Shown one piece after another: positions 17,034 to 30,074 of a DNA stretch of 64,000 nucleotides. The DNA is from Gammaproteobacteria bacterium. GTDB lineage: Bacteria > Pseudomonadota > Gammaproteobacteria > Pseudomonadales > Azotimanducaceae. Position 1 is the stretch's first letter; each line of letters starts with the position of its first letter. The stretch is from positions 528,617-592,616 of the forward strand of contig VXNM01000010.1 in the NCBI GenBank assembly GCA_009840545.1. Reading direction: 5' to 3'. Both the position numbers and the translations under genes were made by a program. The notes under the pieces are model-generated. The model saw nothing but the letters and a program-made list of their open reading frames with translations. It searched no databases and was not told the DNA's origin.

Positions 17034-18502
17034 TGCACATACGCGCTGTCCTAGGCATTCTAGGAGCATTGCTGATCATTTCGAGCGCTACGTTCTTGTG
17101 CGGTCTCGTCACAGCTTTGATCTATCAAGAACCGACCGTTGTGCCGTTTCTTGGGTGTTTTGTTGGTGCGGTTGTAATTGGCTTTGTCTTTTGGATGTTG
17201 CGTGACACGAGTCAAGAATTGCGTTCCCGCGACGCTTTCTTGGTTGTGGGACTCTGTTATGTCACTGTGATCTTGGTTGGAAGCGTTCCCCTAAGCATCA
17301 TTCCCGACGTCGCCCCTTCGTTTTCCGATGCAGTGTTCGAGTCCGCTTCAGGAATTACAACAACTGGAGCCACTGTGGTGTCAGGACTCGACGAACTACC
17401 AAAGTCCGTCCTGCTTTACCGGCAGGCTCTTCAATGGGTAGGAGGCATGGGAATCATCGTGCTGGCGGTGGCCATTCTTCCACTACTTGGAGTAGGAGGT
17501 GTACAGCTCTACAAGGCAGAGGCTCCCGGTTCGGAGCGTGAACTCTCCCTTCCACTACGGGTTAAGGAGACTGCCAAGACCTTATGGATGATCTATGTCG
17601 GTCTAACCGTGGCTTGCGCTACCGCGTATTTCGCTGCTGGTATGTCTATCTTCGATGCGATCAGCCACTCGCTGACCACGGTGGCAATCGGTGGGTTCTC
17701 GACGCACGATCAAAGCATTGGATACTTCAACAGTACAGCGGTTGAAGGTGTTGCGATCGCCTTCATGCTCATCTGCGGCATCAATTTCCTTGTGCACTAC
17801 GTCGCATTTCACGGACGTGGAGAGGGTCATTGGATACTTCATGCCATACGATCCTACGTTCGCGACAGTGAGGTCCGCTTGTATTTTGGTGTGGTCCTGC
17901 TTGTGATGATATTGGTCACGGCAATTCTTGCGTTTTCCGATGGATCCGTCTCTTCTAGTCTGCGTGAGGGGATTTTTCAAGCGGTTTCCTTTGCAACAAC
18001 CACCGGATACACAACTGCGGAGTACGAAGCCTGGCCTCTGATCTGTCCCGCTCTCTTGATCTTTGCCAGCTTTGTAGGAGGATGCACGGGCTCAACCGCA
18101 GGCGGAATCAAGGTCTACCGTGTTCTTCTGCTTGCGAGGCAGGGAATTCGTGAAATTCGCAGACTCATACAACCTGGAGCCATATTTAATGTTGTCGTTG
18201 ACGGTCGAAAAATACCAGATCGAGTGCTAGAAACCGCTTGGGGCTTCCTTGCCCTCTATGCCGCAAGCTTCGTTTTTCTAGTCAGTGCAATGTTGCTTGT
18301 CGGAGACTTGGACTTCAAGTCCGCATTCTCAGCTGTTGCGGCTTGTTTGAACAACCTTGGTCCCGGTCTGGGCGAGGTGGCGGAGGGCTATCAATCACTA
18401 TCCATTGCAGAAAAATGGATTCTTTCATTTGCGATGATCCTGGGACGGTTGGAAATATTCACCGTTCTCGTCCTTTTCGCTCCCAGATACTGGCGACGGT
18501 GA
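17033..18502 (+). CDS. trkH: Trk potassium uptake channel subunit TrkH
   Basis: 489 residues, an inner-membrane K+ transporter with four pseudo-repeats of helix-P loop-helix. The filter glycines are visible in SASGITTTGATV, TTVAIGGFSTHD, SFATTTGYTTAEY and CLNNLGPGLGE. It ends GRLEIFTVLVLFAPRYWRR, typical of TrkH. The start codon overlaps the trkA stop. It forms an operon with trkA and probably plsC, which begins 3 bases after its stop. Confidence 0.95.
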   Translation: MHIRAVLGILGALLIISSATFLCGLVTALIYQEPTVVPFLGCFVGAVVIGFVFWMLRDTSQELRSRDAFLVVGLCYVTVILVGSVPLSIIPDVAPSFSDAVFESASGITTTGATVVSGLDELPKSVLLYRQALQWVGGMGIIVLAVAILPLLGVGGVQLYKAEAPGSERELSLPLRVKETAKTLWMIYVGLTVACATAYFAAGMSIFDAISHSLTTVAIGGFSTHDQSIGYFNSTAVEGVAIAFMLICGINFLVHYVAFHGRGEGHWILHAIRSYVRDSEVRLYFGVVLLVMILVTAILAFSDGSVSSSLREGIFQAVSFATTTGYTTAEYEAWPLICPALLIFASFVGGCTGSTAGGIKVYRVLLLARQGIREIRRLIQPGAIFNVVVDGRKIPDRVLETAWGFLALYAASFVFLVSAMLLVGDLDFKSAFSAVAACLNNLGPGLGEVAEGYQSLSIAEKWILSFAMILGRLEIFTVLVLFAPRYWRR

Positions 18503-18505
18503 CCT

Positions 18506-21747
<3,242 letters not shown>

Positions 21748-22845
21748 CTACGCTTGTGTGGTCTGCCCGTTGTGGATTCTTATCAGAGGTGGCCTGGTGC
21801 CGGCAACACTCTTCCACAACTTAATTATATCACTCTCTTGTGTTGTAGTTGCGATCGCTTGAGTCTCGGTCCCGCGAAGCGCTCCAAGGAACTTGCGTCC
21901 ATATTCGTCGTCAAACTCCGAAGCTATATCGTCCAGCAGTACAACCGACTGGATCGACCGTGCATTCAAGTATCTGACCTGAGCAAGCTTCATCGCACAA
22001 GCCACCGCCTTTCCTTGACCGCGAGACAGAACTCTGGCCGCTGAGCCGGCGTCGTTTCCCGTGTCGAAATCGAGCGCTCGAACACGTACATCGGAGCGAT
22101 GAGGACCCAATCTGGTCACTCCGTATTTTAACTCAAACCTATGATCTTTTGCAAGTCCTTCCAAGAGATTATCTTCCGGCCACCCGCGATCATAATCTAA
22201 GAAAATTCGTATGTTAGGAGCAAATTCTCTCAAAACTTGCTCAAAGCTCGCTCGCAATGAAACCAATGCGTCCAGACGCCGCTGGGACACCCTTTCCGCA
22301 TACTGCGAGAGCTGTGCTGTCCAGCTGGAGACATCGGCCGATCGATTACGCAAAGCCGCGTTGCGCTGACGCAATACGCGCTGAAAAGTGCGCAATTCCT
22401 GCAGATAGCCGTTATCTGTGTGAAATACCAGCCAATCCAGCCACAGTCTTCGCCGCGCAGGCGATCCAAAAACCAAGTCCGCCGCATCCGGAAGGATCAA
22501 TTGCAGAGGTATTGCTGCCGCAATTTGAGAAACTTGGCGAACATCGGCCTCATTCATTCTCATTCGAACCTTCGAGGATCTGCCTTTTTGCAAACCAATT
22601 CTCATCGGGGTTCGATAATGCAGTCCCATCGCGGACACGAGCAGGTCTTGCTCTCCAAATGAGATGAGGGTGTTTAGTCCGCCCGCCCGAAACGACCTTC
22701 CTCTAGCGAGTAGATGAAAGCATTCGAGCAGAGTCGTTTTGCCCGCTCCATTTGGGCCCGTAACAAAGGTTACGCCAGGGTCGAGCTGCAGCTGGGCTTG
22801 TGCTACATTCCGTACGTTGCGGACTTCTAGGCGATCAACAATCAC
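21748..22845 (-). CDS. recF: DNA replication and repair protein RecF
   Basis: 365 residues, close to E. coli RecF (357). It is an SMC-like ATPase that loads RecA at gaps with RecO and RecR. Walker A is VTGPNGAGKTTLLE (about residues 27-40). The signature region is ARVLSRGQGKAVACAMKLAQ and Walker B is VVLLDDIASEFDDE. I place the start at GTG 22845, which gives VIVDRLEVRNVRNV, aligning with the family N-terminus, and overlaps the dnaN stop as GTGA. The frame extends 34 codons further upstream, into dnaN, without homology. Confidence 0.95.
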   Translation of the reverse strand: MIVDRLEVRNVRNVAQAQLQLDPGVTFVTGPNGAGKTTLLECFHLLARGRSFRAGGLNTLISFGEQDLLVSAMGLHYRTPMRIGLQKGRSSKVRMRMNEADVRQVSQIAAAIPLQLILPDAADLVFGSPARRRLWLDWLVFHTDNGYLQELRTFQRVLRQRNAALRNRSADVSSWTAQLSQYAERVSQRRLDALVSLRASFEQVLREFAPNIRIFLDYDRGWPEDNLLEGLAKDHRFELKYGVTRLGPHRSDVRVRALDFDTGNDAGSAARVLSRGQGKAVACAMKLAQVRYLNARSIQSVVLLDDIASEFDDEYGRKFLGALRGTETQAIATTTQESDIIKLWKSVAGTRPPLIRIHNGQTTQA

Positions 22846-23951
22846 CCGCGAATGGGAGACACAACAAAAATAATTTTTTCTTGTTCGGAGGAGTCTACCC
22901 GAACCGCCTCTGTGGGGTTCTGTATATGAAACGAAACATCTTCGCAATCCAAAGAAGACAGCATGTTTCGAATACGGTCATGGCGGAAAATCACGTTTGT
23001 GGTGTTCTCCCCATAGTCTACAGGAATGACAACCTCTGCTCGATCTCCGACTTCCGTGCTTGCCGAGACCTTCATTGTGTCTTTCTCCGCGTTGAAGTAC
23101 ACCTTAAGTCCTTCATCAGAAAGTGTAGCGGCCTGTCTAATCGCTTGCTCGAGGGATTCGCGGTTACATTTCAAGGCGACCTCGCTAGGTTGAGGGATCA
23201 CGTTGACATAGTGAGGAAACTTGGCATCCACATAGTTTGTAGTTAGTGCGCGTCGGCTATTTTCGACACTAAGAGCATTGTTTCCGATTAACAGAGTTAC
23301 TGAACCCGTTTCGCCACCAAATCCACGTGTCAATTCCAAGACTGCCTTCCGTGGCACGATTACCTGAATGACGGAGTCGGACTCGCCCTGAATTGTGTTG
23401 TCCGTACAGACACACATCATCATTCCGTCTGAAGCGACCGTTCGGAGATGAGTTGAGGTCAACTCGAGCAAAGCGCCGTTGAGGGGTCTCCTGACGTCAT
23501 TTTGAGCCATCGACGAACTAGCTGATCTCAAAAGCACCATCAAGTCTTCAACATCGACAGTGATTCGCATTGGATCCACGATATTGGTCGCAGGTGGAAA
23601 GTCATCCACGGGCATAGTTGCCAGAAGAAATTCAGAGCGTCCTACTTTCAACAAGACTCCAGAATTCACCGTGCTCATCTCCGCAATACTTCCCTGAGCA
23701 CCGATAGAGTTCACGACGTCCAAGCTTCTTCGTCCAGGTATCGTAATCGCGCCCGGTTCGGCGACATCTTCTGCCTCAATTACCGCCACGAGTGTCATGT
23801 CGTGATCCGTTGCTCGCAGACGCACTTGGGCATCGCGGTCTACATCGACCAAAACATTGGTGAGAATGGGATAGGTAAAACGTCGCTCTAGCACGTCCGA
23901 GACGTAGCTCAGTGCATCGCCCAGCTCTTTTAGATCGACCTTGAATTTCAT
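22842..23951 (-). CDS. dnaN: DNA polymerase III beta sliding clamp
   Basis: 369 residues, the normal length. Dimeric rings tether the replicative polymerase to DNA. The three clamp domains are recognisable from MKFKVDLKELGDALS, ERRFTYPILTNVLVDV and the ending FVVSPIRG, which corresponds to the usual MPMR(L) tail region. ATG 23951 has GGGAG six bases upstream; an upstream TTG-type extension of eight codons is unlikely. It lies between dnaA and recF, with a GTGA overlap with recF. Confidence 0.97.
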   Translation of the reverse strand: MKFKVDLKELGDALSYVSDVLERRFTYPILTNVLVDVDRDAQVRLRATDHDMTLVAVIEAEDVAEPGAITIPGRRSLDVVNSIGAQGSIAEMSTVNSGVLLKVGRSEFLLATMPVDDFPPATNIVDPMRITVDVEDLMVLLRSASSSMAQNDVRRPLNGALLELTSTHLRTVASDGMMMCVCTDNTIQGESDSVIQVIVPRKAVLELTRGFGGETGSVTLLIGNNALSVENSRRALTTNYVDAKFPHYVNVIPQPSEVALKCNRESLEQAIRQAATLSDEGLKVYFNAEKDTMKVSASTEVGDRAEVVIPVDYGENTTNVIFRHDRIRNMLSSLDCEDVSFHIQNPTEAVRVDSSEQEKIIFVVSPIRG

Positions 23952-23985
23952 CCTGCTCTCCCTTCTCTTAATCAAACAAATCCAA

Positions 23986-25311
23986 CTACGACGTCAATGC
24001 ACGTTCAAGTCGGTTGTAGTCCTCTTCGATTTGCGCATTGCTCTGACGAAGCTGCTTAATCCTCTTGATGGCGTTTAGAACCGTCGTGTGATCCTTTCCA
24101 AAGTTCTGTCCTATTGCTTGAAGCGACAGGTCGGTAAGTTCATGCGCTAATGCCATCGCCATTTGCCGGGGCCGCACGATTTTATGGACTCGCGTCGGAC
24201 TATGGAGATCAGCTAGCCGAATGTTGTAATAGTCGGCAACACATTTCTGAATCTTGTCAATGCTTACTTGACGACGATGAATCGCAAACAAGTCTCTTAG
24301 AGTTTCCTGAACCAATTCGATACCGAGCGGCGTTCGTCGCAGCTTTGCGGCAAGTAGAACTTGTCGTAGCGCATTTTCCAATTCACGCACATTGGTTTTG
24401 ACCCGTTGCGCAATGTACAGCGCCACTGTTAAATCCAAGTTCACTTCGTGCTCTCTCGCCTTTTGCACCAAGATTGCAGCTCGCGTTTCAAGATCCGGCG
24501 GCTTGACTTCCGCCGTTATGCCCATAATGCATCTCGAACTGAGCCTAGCGTCGAGACCTTCAATCTCGCTGGGATACTGATCGCTCGAGAGGACGATTTG
24601 CGATTGTTCGGTCTCAATTAATCGATTGAATACGTGAAAGAACTCTTCCTGGCATTTGTCCTTTGCCGCGAGAAATTGAATGTCGTCTACAAGCAACACG
24701 TCGGCAGAGTGAAATGGCTCGGTAAATCTTCGTACATGCTCTGAGCTATTTGGTTTCGTCAGCGCCTTGACCATTTCTGTAACGAAAGTTTGAGCGTAGA
24801 TGTAGGTGACTTCGATTTGCGGTGTGTGCGACTTGATGAAATTGCCAACGGCCTGCATTAAGTGAGTCTTGCCGAGGCCAACGCCTCCATAGATTAAGAA
24901 GGGATTGAATTTCAACGCCGGGCTGGCCGCAACTTCAAGCGCGACTCCCTTTACCCAGGTATTCGATCCTCCTTCCACAAAGCGCTCAAACGTGAAGTCG
25001 GATTTGAGCAATGCTCCATTGCGAGACGTTGCGCGCACAGGCAGAGCTCGTTCCATTTCTCGGCCGTCTACCAAGACTTCCACTTCTCGTATGGGATAGC
25101 CTGGATCGCTTATTTGACCGACCAATTCCTTTATCCGAGGCAAGTACTTTTGACATACGGTTTTCTTCACATGTTGGTTGTGCGCCAGCAGCGTGAGCTG
25201 GCCACCGTCATTGACGGCCTGCAGTGGCCGTATCCATTGATTAAAGTCTCTTTTTGACGTTTCTTCTTCTAGCCGAGCTAAACAGTCTTCCCACACTTCC
25301 GGATCCTTCAA
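23986..25311 (-). CDS. dnaA: Chromosomal replication initiator DnaA (TTG start)
   Basis: 441 residues. It binds DnaA boxes at oriC and melts the origin. Domain I is at about 1-70. The AAA+ domain has Walker A GGVGLGKTH (142-150) and Walker B VLLVDDIQFLAAKDK. Domain IV ends with RPRQMAMALAHELTDLS and FGKDHTTVLNA. The start must be the TTG at 25311, because TAA is directly upstream in frame; AGAGGG lies 8 bases before it. The box-recognition signature normally reads FGGRDHTTV; here it is FGKDHTTV, one residue shorter. Confidence 0.97.
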   Translation of the reverse strand: MKDPEVWEDCLARLEEETSKRDFNQWIRPLQAVNDGGQLTLLAHNQHVKKTVCQKYLPRIKELVGQISDPGYPIREVEVLVDGREMERALPVRATSRNGALLKSDFTFERFVEGGSNTWVKGVALEVAASPALKFNPFLIYGGVGLGKTHLMQAVGNFIKSHTPQIEVTYIYAQTFVTEMVKALTKPNSSEHVRRFTEPFHSADVLLVDDIQFLAAKDKCQEEFFHVFNRLIETEQSQIVLSSDQYPSEIEGLDARLSSRCIMGITAEVKPPDLETRAAILVQKAREHEVNLDLTVALYIAQRVKTNVRELENALRQVLLAAKLRRTPLGIELVQETLRDLFAIHRRQVSIDKIQKCVADYYNIRLADLHSPTRVHKIVRPRQMAMALAHELTDLSLQAIGQNFGKDHTTVLNAIKRIKQLRQSNAQIEEDYNRLERALTS

Positions 25312-25908
25312 TTAATGAGCCCTCTGTTGATCCCTAACTCTTTCTCTGGCTAAGATTGTAGTACTCGGACCGTCCGCTCGTTGCATCTAGATCGTTTGAG
25401 CAGAATGCATCGAAAGTTCTCGATTTCTTCAATCTCAAATTAAGAATCAATGCGGAAATACTCGGACTTGTTCGACGTTAGAAATACCTCGAATCTCTCC
25501 CATTATGGTTTCTTGAGCGACCTGCCATCTCCAAATATTTTCACTTTTTGACTTGTTAGGAATCCAAATACTGTGCATAAGTTGTGATTTATTTGTGGAT
25601 AACTCTGTAATTCCTTTCTGGGCGTGCTTTATGCACCTCGAGAAAAGGACTTTCCATTAATTTGTCCACTTGTTAGTTGTCCTTCATACATCCCGCTGTC
25701 CGTAGCACTTGAGGACTTTATTCACAAGATTTCGAACCCCAACAACAACAACAAAGATCTTTCTCTAGTCTTTCTTTTTCTGAACATGTCAAGGAATGCT
25801 GCAGCAATTAGCGAACACCAAGAGCAAGTGAGAAATCGTTGTTGTAGCAATTGAGAATTCATGCGGAAATTTCCGCAGTGAGTGAAACTTCTAGCATTAA
25901 ATCTGGAA
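25312..25908. other. oriC: Probable replication origin (oriC)
   Basis: The non-coding dnaA-rpmH gap. DnaA boxes matching TTWTNCACA are at 25572-25580 (TGTGCATAA, reverse), 25594-25602 (TGTGGATAA, the perfect consensus in reverse) and 25718-25726 (TTATTCACA). A near match TTATGCACC is at 25629-25637. A CAA-repeat followed by a T-rich stretch (about 25740-25790, with GATCTTTC) is a candidate unwinding element. TGCGGAAATTTCCGCA at 25862-25877 is a perfect palindrome. A 20-base segment ending in ATGCGGAAAT at 25851-25870 recurs (17 of 20 matching) at 25440-25459. Genes diverge from this gap in the leading-strand sense on both sides. Confidence 0.8.
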
Positions 25909-25936
25909 TTGACACTCTGCCGCCTACGGCTAGAAT
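25909..25936 (+). promoter_or_regulatory. Sigma-70 promoter of rpmH-rnpA
   Basis: A perfect TTGACA (-35) is followed after 16 bases by TAGAAT (-10, 5 of 6), 36 bases before the rpmH ATG. It is the strongest promoter match I found in the window. Confidence 0.85.
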
Positions 25937-25972
25937 ATACGACCGCTCCCGATCTGAAGGTCGAAAGAAAAC

Positions 25973-26107
25973 ATGAAGCGAACGTTTCAACCCAGTAATG
26001 TCTCGAGAAAACGAACACACGGATTTCGAAAGCGCATGTCGACCAAGAACGGAAGAAAGGTCATTAATTCTCGGCGCGCCAAAGGTCGAAAGCGCATTGC
26101 GGTCTAG
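25973..26107 (+). CDS. rpmH: 50S ribosomal protein L34
   Basis: 44 residues. It begins [18 protein letters not shown] and ends KGRKRIAV, very basic, matching bacterial L34 along its whole length. It is a small, highly conserved protein of the 50S subunit. The ATG at 25973 follows a near-consensus promoter. rnpA starts 3 bases after its stop. Confidence 0.98.
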   Translation: MKRTFQPSNVSRKRTHGFRKRMSTKNGRKVINSRRAKGRKRIAV

Positions 26108-26110
26108 CTA

Positions 26111-26494
26111 TTGAACGATCAGCGAGTGCTACGACGAAATAGTTTCGATAAAAGCAAGCGACTGTCCAGAGCATCGGAGTACGACTGCGTGCTGAAGTTT
26201 GCCGATTCCGTATTTCGCTCCGGACCACTACGCATCTCTGCTAAGTCCTCGGCACGCGGCATCGCAAGACTAGGGATGATTGTTCCGAAGAGAATTGCTC
26301 GTAGTTCAGTGCGACGCAACGAAATAAAACGAACCATCAGGGAGTGGTTCCGCTGCAATCCATCGGTAGGCTCGTTGGATGTAGTTGTCAGCCTACGATC
26401 GCTTCCTGTTCATGGCAGCTCAATATCTTCAGCGATTCGTCGTTCATTGCACAAGTGGGAGCGAAGTATTCGAGCATCCGATGACGGAAGATAG
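26111..26494 (+). CDS. rnpA: Ribonuclease P protein component
   Basis: 127 residues, basic. It assists the RNase P RNA in cutting the 5' leader from pre-tRNAs. The signature [14 protein letters not shown] (the RNR motif) is present, as is the N-terminal [14 protein letters not shown] region. The start may be TTG 26111 or GTG 26126; the former is used because it directly follows rpmH. Its end overlaps the yidD start. Confidence 0.93.
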   Translation: MNDQRVLRRNSFDKSKRLSRASEYDCVLKFADSVFRSGPLRISAKSSARGIARLGMIVPKRIARSSVRRNEIKRTIREWFRCNPSVGSLDVVVSLRSLPVHGSSISSAIRRSLHKWERSIRASDDGR

Positions 26495-26777
26495 CAAGCA
26501 CCAACATCAAGAGAAGTCGATCGCCGTACGATTCGCCTCCGGCGCGATTCGTTTCTACCAGATTGCAATTTCTCCACTGCTGGGTCCTAGGTGCCGTTTC
26601 TATCCCACATGCTCCAGCTACACGTTGGAAGCACTTCAAGCCCACGGACTGTTAAAGGGAAGTTGGTTAGGTATCCGTCGGATCTGCAAGTGCCACCCCT
26701 TTCATCCAGGCGGCGTCGATTTTGTTCCTCCCGCAAACGAAGAGCAGCCAAAGGAACCACTGCATGACACTGCTTGA
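26481..26777 (+). CDS. yidD: Membrane protein insertion efficiency factor YidD
   Basis: 98 residues. The family core is [26 protein letters not shown] and the cysteine segment [17 protein letters not shown]. YidD aids YidC-dependent membrane insertion. ATG 26481 overlaps the rnpA stop region by 14 bases, and its own end overlaps the yidC start by 14 bases, the normal nested arrangement. The open frame extends upstream into rnpA without similarity. Confidence 0.93.
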   Translation: MTEDSKHQHQEKSIAVRFASGAIRFYQIAISPLLGPRCRFYPTCSSYTLEALQAHGLLKGSWLGIRRICKCHPFHPGGVDFVPPANEEQPKEPLHDTA

Positions 26778-28506
26778 AGTTCAACGCATCCTATTGCTGG
26801 TGGGCATTGCTGTTGTTGCCTACTTGTTGGTGCAAGCTTGGGTCAACGATGCGGAAAAACTCAGGGAAGCTGAGGCCGATCAACTGCAGTCGACTCCGCT
26901 AAGCTCGGATCAAGCATCGGGCGAAGACACCGGTGCAATGCCCGAAGAGTTCTCTGATCCGAGTGTAGCTCCACTAGACCAGAACCAAGCCTCAGAAGAC
27001 GCTGATAGCGATGTTCCCGACACATCACTCATTCCAACCGGTAATCAAGTTGAATCCACGGGATCTGGCGACGCGATCAGTCGCACACTAATAAAGATTA
27101 CAACGCCGTTGTACTACGTATGGATCGATCCTGTCGGCGGGGATATTGTGGGATGGAAGTTGATTGCATATCCGATCAGCTTGAAGGAGCCAGACACTCC
27201 GATGACTTTGCTTGATCGTCGCGTTGACAGAACCTATATAGCTCAAAGTGGATTGATGGGCGCAGACGGCCACGATAGGCCAGGGGACAGACCTGTCTAT
27301 TCAGTTTCGAGAAGTGATTGGAACTTGGAAGAGGGAACGCTTCGAGTTCCACTTTCATTTGAGGAAGACGGCGTCGAAGTCACAAAGACCTTTGTTTTCC
27401 AAGCTGATCGCTATGACGTGGACGTCGAATTCAACGTACGCAATGGAACAAGCCAGAACTTTGAAGCGAACTTCTTCGCCCAACTAAAGCGGGATGGTGG
27501 CCCGGTCGACGGAAAGACAGGCGGTTTCATTCGACCTCCGGCATATGTAGGTGCTGCCATAACCACCGACTCGAAACACTACAAACGCCTAAAGTTCAAG
27601 GACATCGACAAGAGTGCATATCAAGAGACCGTAAACGGTGGCTGGGTGGCGATTCTCCAGCACTATTTCTTGTCGACATGGATTCCGAATCAGAACGATA
27701 GCAACCGTTACTTTGGAAGCAAGGATCGTCAAGGCAACTATCGATTCGGCTTTATCGGTCCTACGCATGTGATTACCCCTGGCACGACGGGAACTCTAGG
27801 TGCAAAGTTGTATGTAGGACCCAAACATCAGGACGCACTTAATGAGCTTGCACCGCATTTGGCACTCACCGTTGACTATGGATTTTTCTGGTGGTTGTCA
27901 GTGCCGATGTTCAAAGTGCTGGATTGGATTCACTCGTTGGTCAAGAACTGGGGACTCGCGATCATCTTGATGACCATTCTCATTAAGACGGTTTTATTCC
28001 CGTTGTCTCAGATGAGCTATCGCTCAATGGCCAAGATGCGGAAGTTGTCGCCGCAAATAAAACGCCTTCAGGAGCGATTTGGTGGGGACCGTCAACGCAT
28101 GGGTCAAGAGATGATGTCGTTGTATCAGAAGGAAAAGACGAACCCGCTCGCAGGTTGCTTTCCGATGTTGCTTCAGATGCCCGTGTTCTTTGCGCTTTAT
28201 TGGGTCCTGATAGAAAGTGTCGAGCTCAGGCATGCCCCCTTCCTGTTCTGGATTCGAGATCTCAGTGCGATGGATCCGTTGTTCGTTCTTCCAATAATGA
28301 ACGCTGGAGTGATGTTCCTGATGCAACGTCTCAATCCACCGATGCCGGATCCCATGCAACAGCGGGTTATGATGATGATGCCGGTTATGTTTGGTGCCAT
28401 CTGTCTGTTTATGCCTGCGGGCCTGGTTTTGTATTGGCTAGTCAACAGCCTGTACTCGATGGCGCACCACTACTGGGCATTGAAGAGAGCGGGCGCCCCC
28501 ACCTGA
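26764..28506 (+). CDS. yidC: Membrane protein insertase YidC
   Basis: 580 residues, the Gram-negative form. The N-terminal anchor is [23 protein letters not shown] long acidic spacer (about 35-110) follows, then the periplasmic beta-super-sandwich domain (about 120-370). The conserved core has five membrane segments, including [20 protein letters not shown] and the [18 protein letters not shown] helix. It inserts and folds inner-membrane proteins with or without SecYEG. ATG 26764 is used because it gives the expected N-terminus. Confidence 0.97.
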   Translation: MTLLEVQRILLLVGIAVVAYLLVQAWVNDAEKLREAEADQLQSTPLSSDQASGEDTGAMPEEFSDPSVAPLDQNQASEDADSDVPDTSLIPTGNQVESTGSGDAISRTLIKITTPLYYVWIDPVGGDIVGWKLIAYPISLKEPDTPMTLLDRRVDRTYIAQSGLMGADGHDRPGDRPVYSVSRSDWNLEEGTLRVPLSFEEDGVEVTKTFVFQADRYDVDVEFNVRNGTSQNFEANFFAQLKRDGGPVDGKTGGFIRPPAYVGAAITTDSKHYKRLKFKDIDKSAYQETVNGGWVAILQHYFLSTWIPNQNDSNRYFGSKDRQGNYRFGFIGPTHVITPGTTGTLGAKLYVGPKHQDALNELAPHLALTVDYGFFWWLSVPMFKVLDWIHSLVKNWGLAIILMTILIKTVLFPLSQMSYRSMAKMRKLSPQIKRLQERFGGDRQRMGQEMMSLYQKEKTNPLAGCFPMLLQMPVFFALYWVLIESVELRHAPFLFWIRDLSAMDPLFVLPIMNAGVMFLMQRLNPPMPDPMQQRVMMMMPVMFGAICLFMPAGLVLYWLVNSLYSMAHHYWALKRAGAPT

Positions 28507-28545
28507 CGATTGAAGGGCTGAGCCCGTCTGGAAAGGCAACCTTTC

Positions 28546-29853
28546 GTGAACGATACCATTTGTGCGATCGCTACTCCGCTTGGATCCGGGGGCATTGGTA
28601 TTGTTCGAGTATCAGGTCCCGATGTAATACGAATCGCCCGTGAAATCTTTGGACGATGTCCAAATCCTCGCATTGCGGAATTTGGAGACTTTCTAGATGC
28701 CAAAGGGGAGTGCATCGACTCGGGGATAGCTCTCTACTTTCCGAAACCAAAATCGTTTACCGGCGAAGATGTGCTGGAGTTGCAGGGTCACGGAGGTCGT
28801 GTAGTTCAAGAACTCGTGTGCGAGCGAGTGCGAGAACTGGGAGCGAGATTGGCCCGTGCTGGCGAGTTCACTGAACGAGCATTCCTAGAGGGCCGGTTGG
28901 ATCTTGCGCAGGCCGAGGCGGTTGCGGATTTGATAAGTGCGAGCAGTGCGCAAGCTGCTCGAGCTTCGGCACGCTCACTTTCCGGAGAATTCTCGCGTGA
29001 AGTACTTGCGATTGACCGCGAAGTGTTGGAATTACGTACCTATATTGAAGGAGCAATCGATTTTGCCGAAGAGGAAATCGATTTCCTGGACGACAAAGCT
29101 CTAATCCAGCGTGCAAGTATTGCAGAGCAGCGGCTTCAGACACTTTTGCGAAGAACCGAGCTCGGTGCGGCTATGAAAAACGGACTTAGAGTCGTGATTG
29201 CTGGATCGCCCAACGTGGGAAAGTCCAGTTTGCTCAATGCACTGCTTAATGAGGATCGAGCCATTGTTACGGACATTGCAGGAACCACGCGGGATACATT
29301 GGACGCAACGATCAATCTAGATGGCGTGCCAATTCATTTGATCGACACAGCAGGTTTGCATCAGAGTGACGATCCCATTGAAGAAGCAGGCATTAGAAGG
29401 ACTCGAATGGCAATGGAACAGGCAGACTTGACCCTTTGGGTTGTCGATGATCGAGCCGCCTCGAACGCAGACGAGGCTCCGAATTGCAAACACTTGATAG
29501 TTAGAAACAAGTGTGACTTGAGCGAGCGGCCTCCAGGGGTATTAGACGAAGGCGCAGTGCGAGTCAGTGCGCTTTATCAGAAAGGACTAAGTACGATTCG
29601 CGACTTTCTGATGGAGTCTGCGGGATTTCAGGTTACCGATGATGCTTTTGCGGGTCGTCCACGGCACATCAAGTCGTTGACGTGTGCCTTGGAAGCTCTA
29701 CAGCGAGCAATATCAAGTCTCGAGAGCAAGTCAGGGGAAGTCGTTGCCGAGGATTTGCGCGAGGTTCACAAGTATCTCGGGGACGTGGTCGGTGAAACGA
29801 CGACGGATGAGTTGCTTGGGGAAATTTTCTCCAGATTTTGTATTGGAAAGTGA
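28546..29853 (+). CDS. mnmE: tRNA uridine-5-carboxymethylaminomethyl synthesis GTPase MnmE
   Basis: 435 residues. With MnmG it modifies wobble U34 of certain tRNAs. The N-terminal folate-binding domain shows SFTGEDVLELQGHGG. The GTPase domain shows GSPNVGKSSLLNALL, DIAGTTRD, DTAG and RNKCD. The C-terminus ends FCIGK, carrying the catalytic cysteine. The start is GTG 28546, giving MNDTICAIATPLGSGGIG. Its partner mnmG, often next door, is 9.5 kb away behind an accessory insert. Confidence 0.97.
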   Translation: MNDTICAIATPLGSGGIGIVRVSGPDVIRIAREIFGRCPNPRIAEFGDFLDAKGECIDSGIALYFPKPKSFTGEDVLELQGHGGRVVQELVCERVRELGARLARAGEFTERAFLEGRLDLAQAEAVADLISASSAQAARASARSLSGEFSREVLAIDREVLELRTYIEGAIDFAEEEIDFLDDKALIQRASIAEQRLQTLLRRTELGAAMKNGLRVVIAGSPNVGKSSLLNALLNEDRAIVTDIAGTTRDTLDATINLDGVPIHLIDTAGLHQSDDPIEEAGIRRTRMAMEQADLTLWVVDDRAASNADEAPNCKHLIVRNKCDLSERPPGVLDEGAVRVSALYQKGLSTIRDFLMESAGFQVTDDAFAGRPRHIKSLTCALEALQRAISSLESKSGEVVAEDLREVHKYLGDVVGETTTDELLGEIFSRFCIGK

Positions 29854-30074
29854 CCGCACACTTTGCAAGTGACCTGAGTCTTGTATGTTGTTGCAACTTG
29901 AAGCGCGTACCTGCCTTTGGCCAGCCCACCAATTGAGTAGGTCCCATTTGCGACAGTCGTCCGCTCAAACTGTGCTTGGCTGCGAATTTGCAGCAAGATT
30001 CGATCCCGTCGTTCAACCGTAAGAACAGCATGAGGAACTAGGATTCCATTGGTCGAGGGTGTATACCTACAAAT
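29854..30074 (-). pseudogene. Remnant resembling a regulatory-like beta-sandwich domain
   Basis: An open minus frame continues in phase after the TAG of the 652-residue gene and reaches into the end of mnmE. It contains ANGTYSIGGLAKGRYALQV, which looks like the conserved end of a carboxypeptidase-regulatory-like domain (compare DGTYEIKGLDDGEYTVYV in the secreted protein at 34.1-36.4 kb). No start codon or full domain is present. I read it as debris of a related gene; chance similarity of a short motif is possible. Confidence 0.35.
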
